A stretch of 64,000 bases of DNA from positions 14,863,502 through 14,927,501 of the forward strand of contig CM067570.1 of assembly GCA_034336665.1 (NCBI GenBank), in the 5' to 3' direction. The position numbers and the translations under genes were made by a program. This DNA is from Luscinia megarhynchos. Lineage: Eukaryota > Chordata > Aves > Passeriformes > Turdidae. Shown piece after piece: positions 63,501-64,000 of this stretch; the first letter of the stretch is position 1, and the number at the start of each line of letters is the position of its first letter. The notes under the pieces are model-generated. The model did no database searches, was not told the DNA's origin, and worked only from the letters and a program-made list of their open reading frames with translations.

Positions 63501-64000
63501 CATATAAAAACCTTAACTGGAACAGCCAAAGGAGAATGCTGCTGTCTGAGTACAGACTGAGGAATCAGCACATTCATTTAAAATTCAGATGCCAGCACTA
63601 AGACACATATGGAAACAGGCTCTATCCCTTCTAATATATATGATCATGGGGATCGGGTTCCTTGCAGGACCCAAGCCTCAGACAGACAGGAGATTTAGGC
63701 AATGGATGACCTTGAAAATGCAGCAGCATAAATCACCATGGAAATCGAGGAGGGTGGGTCTGTTTTCCCCATATGAATATTTAAAGAACACTCATTTTTT
63801 CTAAGTGATAGATGACAAGCAGGTGGCCTGAAAACTGGAAATATTCTTGCCATTTGTTCTGGGAGATTTCTTCACAGGTTTTGTATTTACTTCTTTATCT
63901 ACTTATTTATTTATTGGTGGCTTGCCCATCTTATTCTCCAAGGCCAGGAGTTGGTTTTGGAAACTTTCCTGGAGAACAGCGCTCCTGCTCTGGGATTGCT
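60520..64000. other. Unique noncoding sequence, no gene recognised
   Basis: No gene recognised. A purine-rich A/G tract lies near 62632-62664, a short CAAA run near 62713-62726 and an A14 run near 63247-63260. A TTTA/ATTT-type tract lies near 63893-63915. Open frames of up to 136 codons overlap on both strands and are unrecognised. The window ends inside unique sequence. Confidence 0.65.

Noticed and set aside
1..64000. CRISPR arrays, operons, bacterial promoters, ribosome binding sites or phage elements
   Set aside because: The window shows vertebrate features (CR1 remnants, long microsatellites, no dense coding), and there are no regularly spaced direct repeats with unique spacers.

Overview
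This window looks like noncoding DNA from a vertebrate nuclear genome, most probably a bird and perhaps a songbird. The recognisable interspersed repeats are mainly decayed pieces of CR1 LINEs, the dominant retrotransposon of birds and reptiles. There are no Alu, B1 or L1 sequences. Repeat density is low, and T/G-rich simple tracts of the kind common in songbird DNA are scattered through it. The assignment to birds is an inference from repeat content, because no diagnostic protein gene is present.

I found no gene that I can identify. The open frames are short, overlap on both strands, often begin with non-ATG codons and show no protein family signature I recognise. The longest ones lie in microsatellites or in a GC-richer patch. 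Two low-confidence coding candidates are listed so they can be tested. One is a polar, exon-like frame on the minus strand near 60.2-60.5 kb. The other is a small frame with one hydrophobic segment on the minus strand near 38.2-38.7 kb. The window is best read as intergenic or deep intronic sequence.

Layout: 0-6 kb is unique sequence holding a perfect (AAAAG)51 array at 2.9-3.2 kb. An old CR1 piece lies at 6.5-6.8 kb. A 22-bp perfect palindrome sits at 10.37 kb and an imperfect GAT-rich tract at 16.0 kb. A clear minus-strand CR1 lies at 20.2-20.6 kb, followed by a G-rich tract at 21.6 kb. From 22 to 36 kb the sequence is mostly unique, with one MIR-like remnant near 29.9 kb. A 61-unit TTCC array occupies 36.4-36.65 kb. 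A CR1 3' end lies at 45.8-46.0 kb. MIR-like remnants appear at 48.5 and 49.4 kb, and a possible ancient repeat with a CpG-bearing patch at 50.1-50.25 kb. A CCAT array at 52.0-52.1 kb is built from two identical 63-bp blocks. A further CR1 fragment lies at 54.0 kb, next to a GC-rich patch with a G-quadruplex motif at 54.7 kb. A cluster of TTTGTRCSTGC motifs lies at 58.9-59.04 kb.

No new biological system is visible. The most concrete unusual observations are the internal architecture of the three long microsatellites, the 22-bp palindrome, two G-quadruplex motifs and the minus-strand exon-like frame at 60.2-60.5 kb. Repeat identifications were made by eye against remembered family consensus sequences, with no database search.
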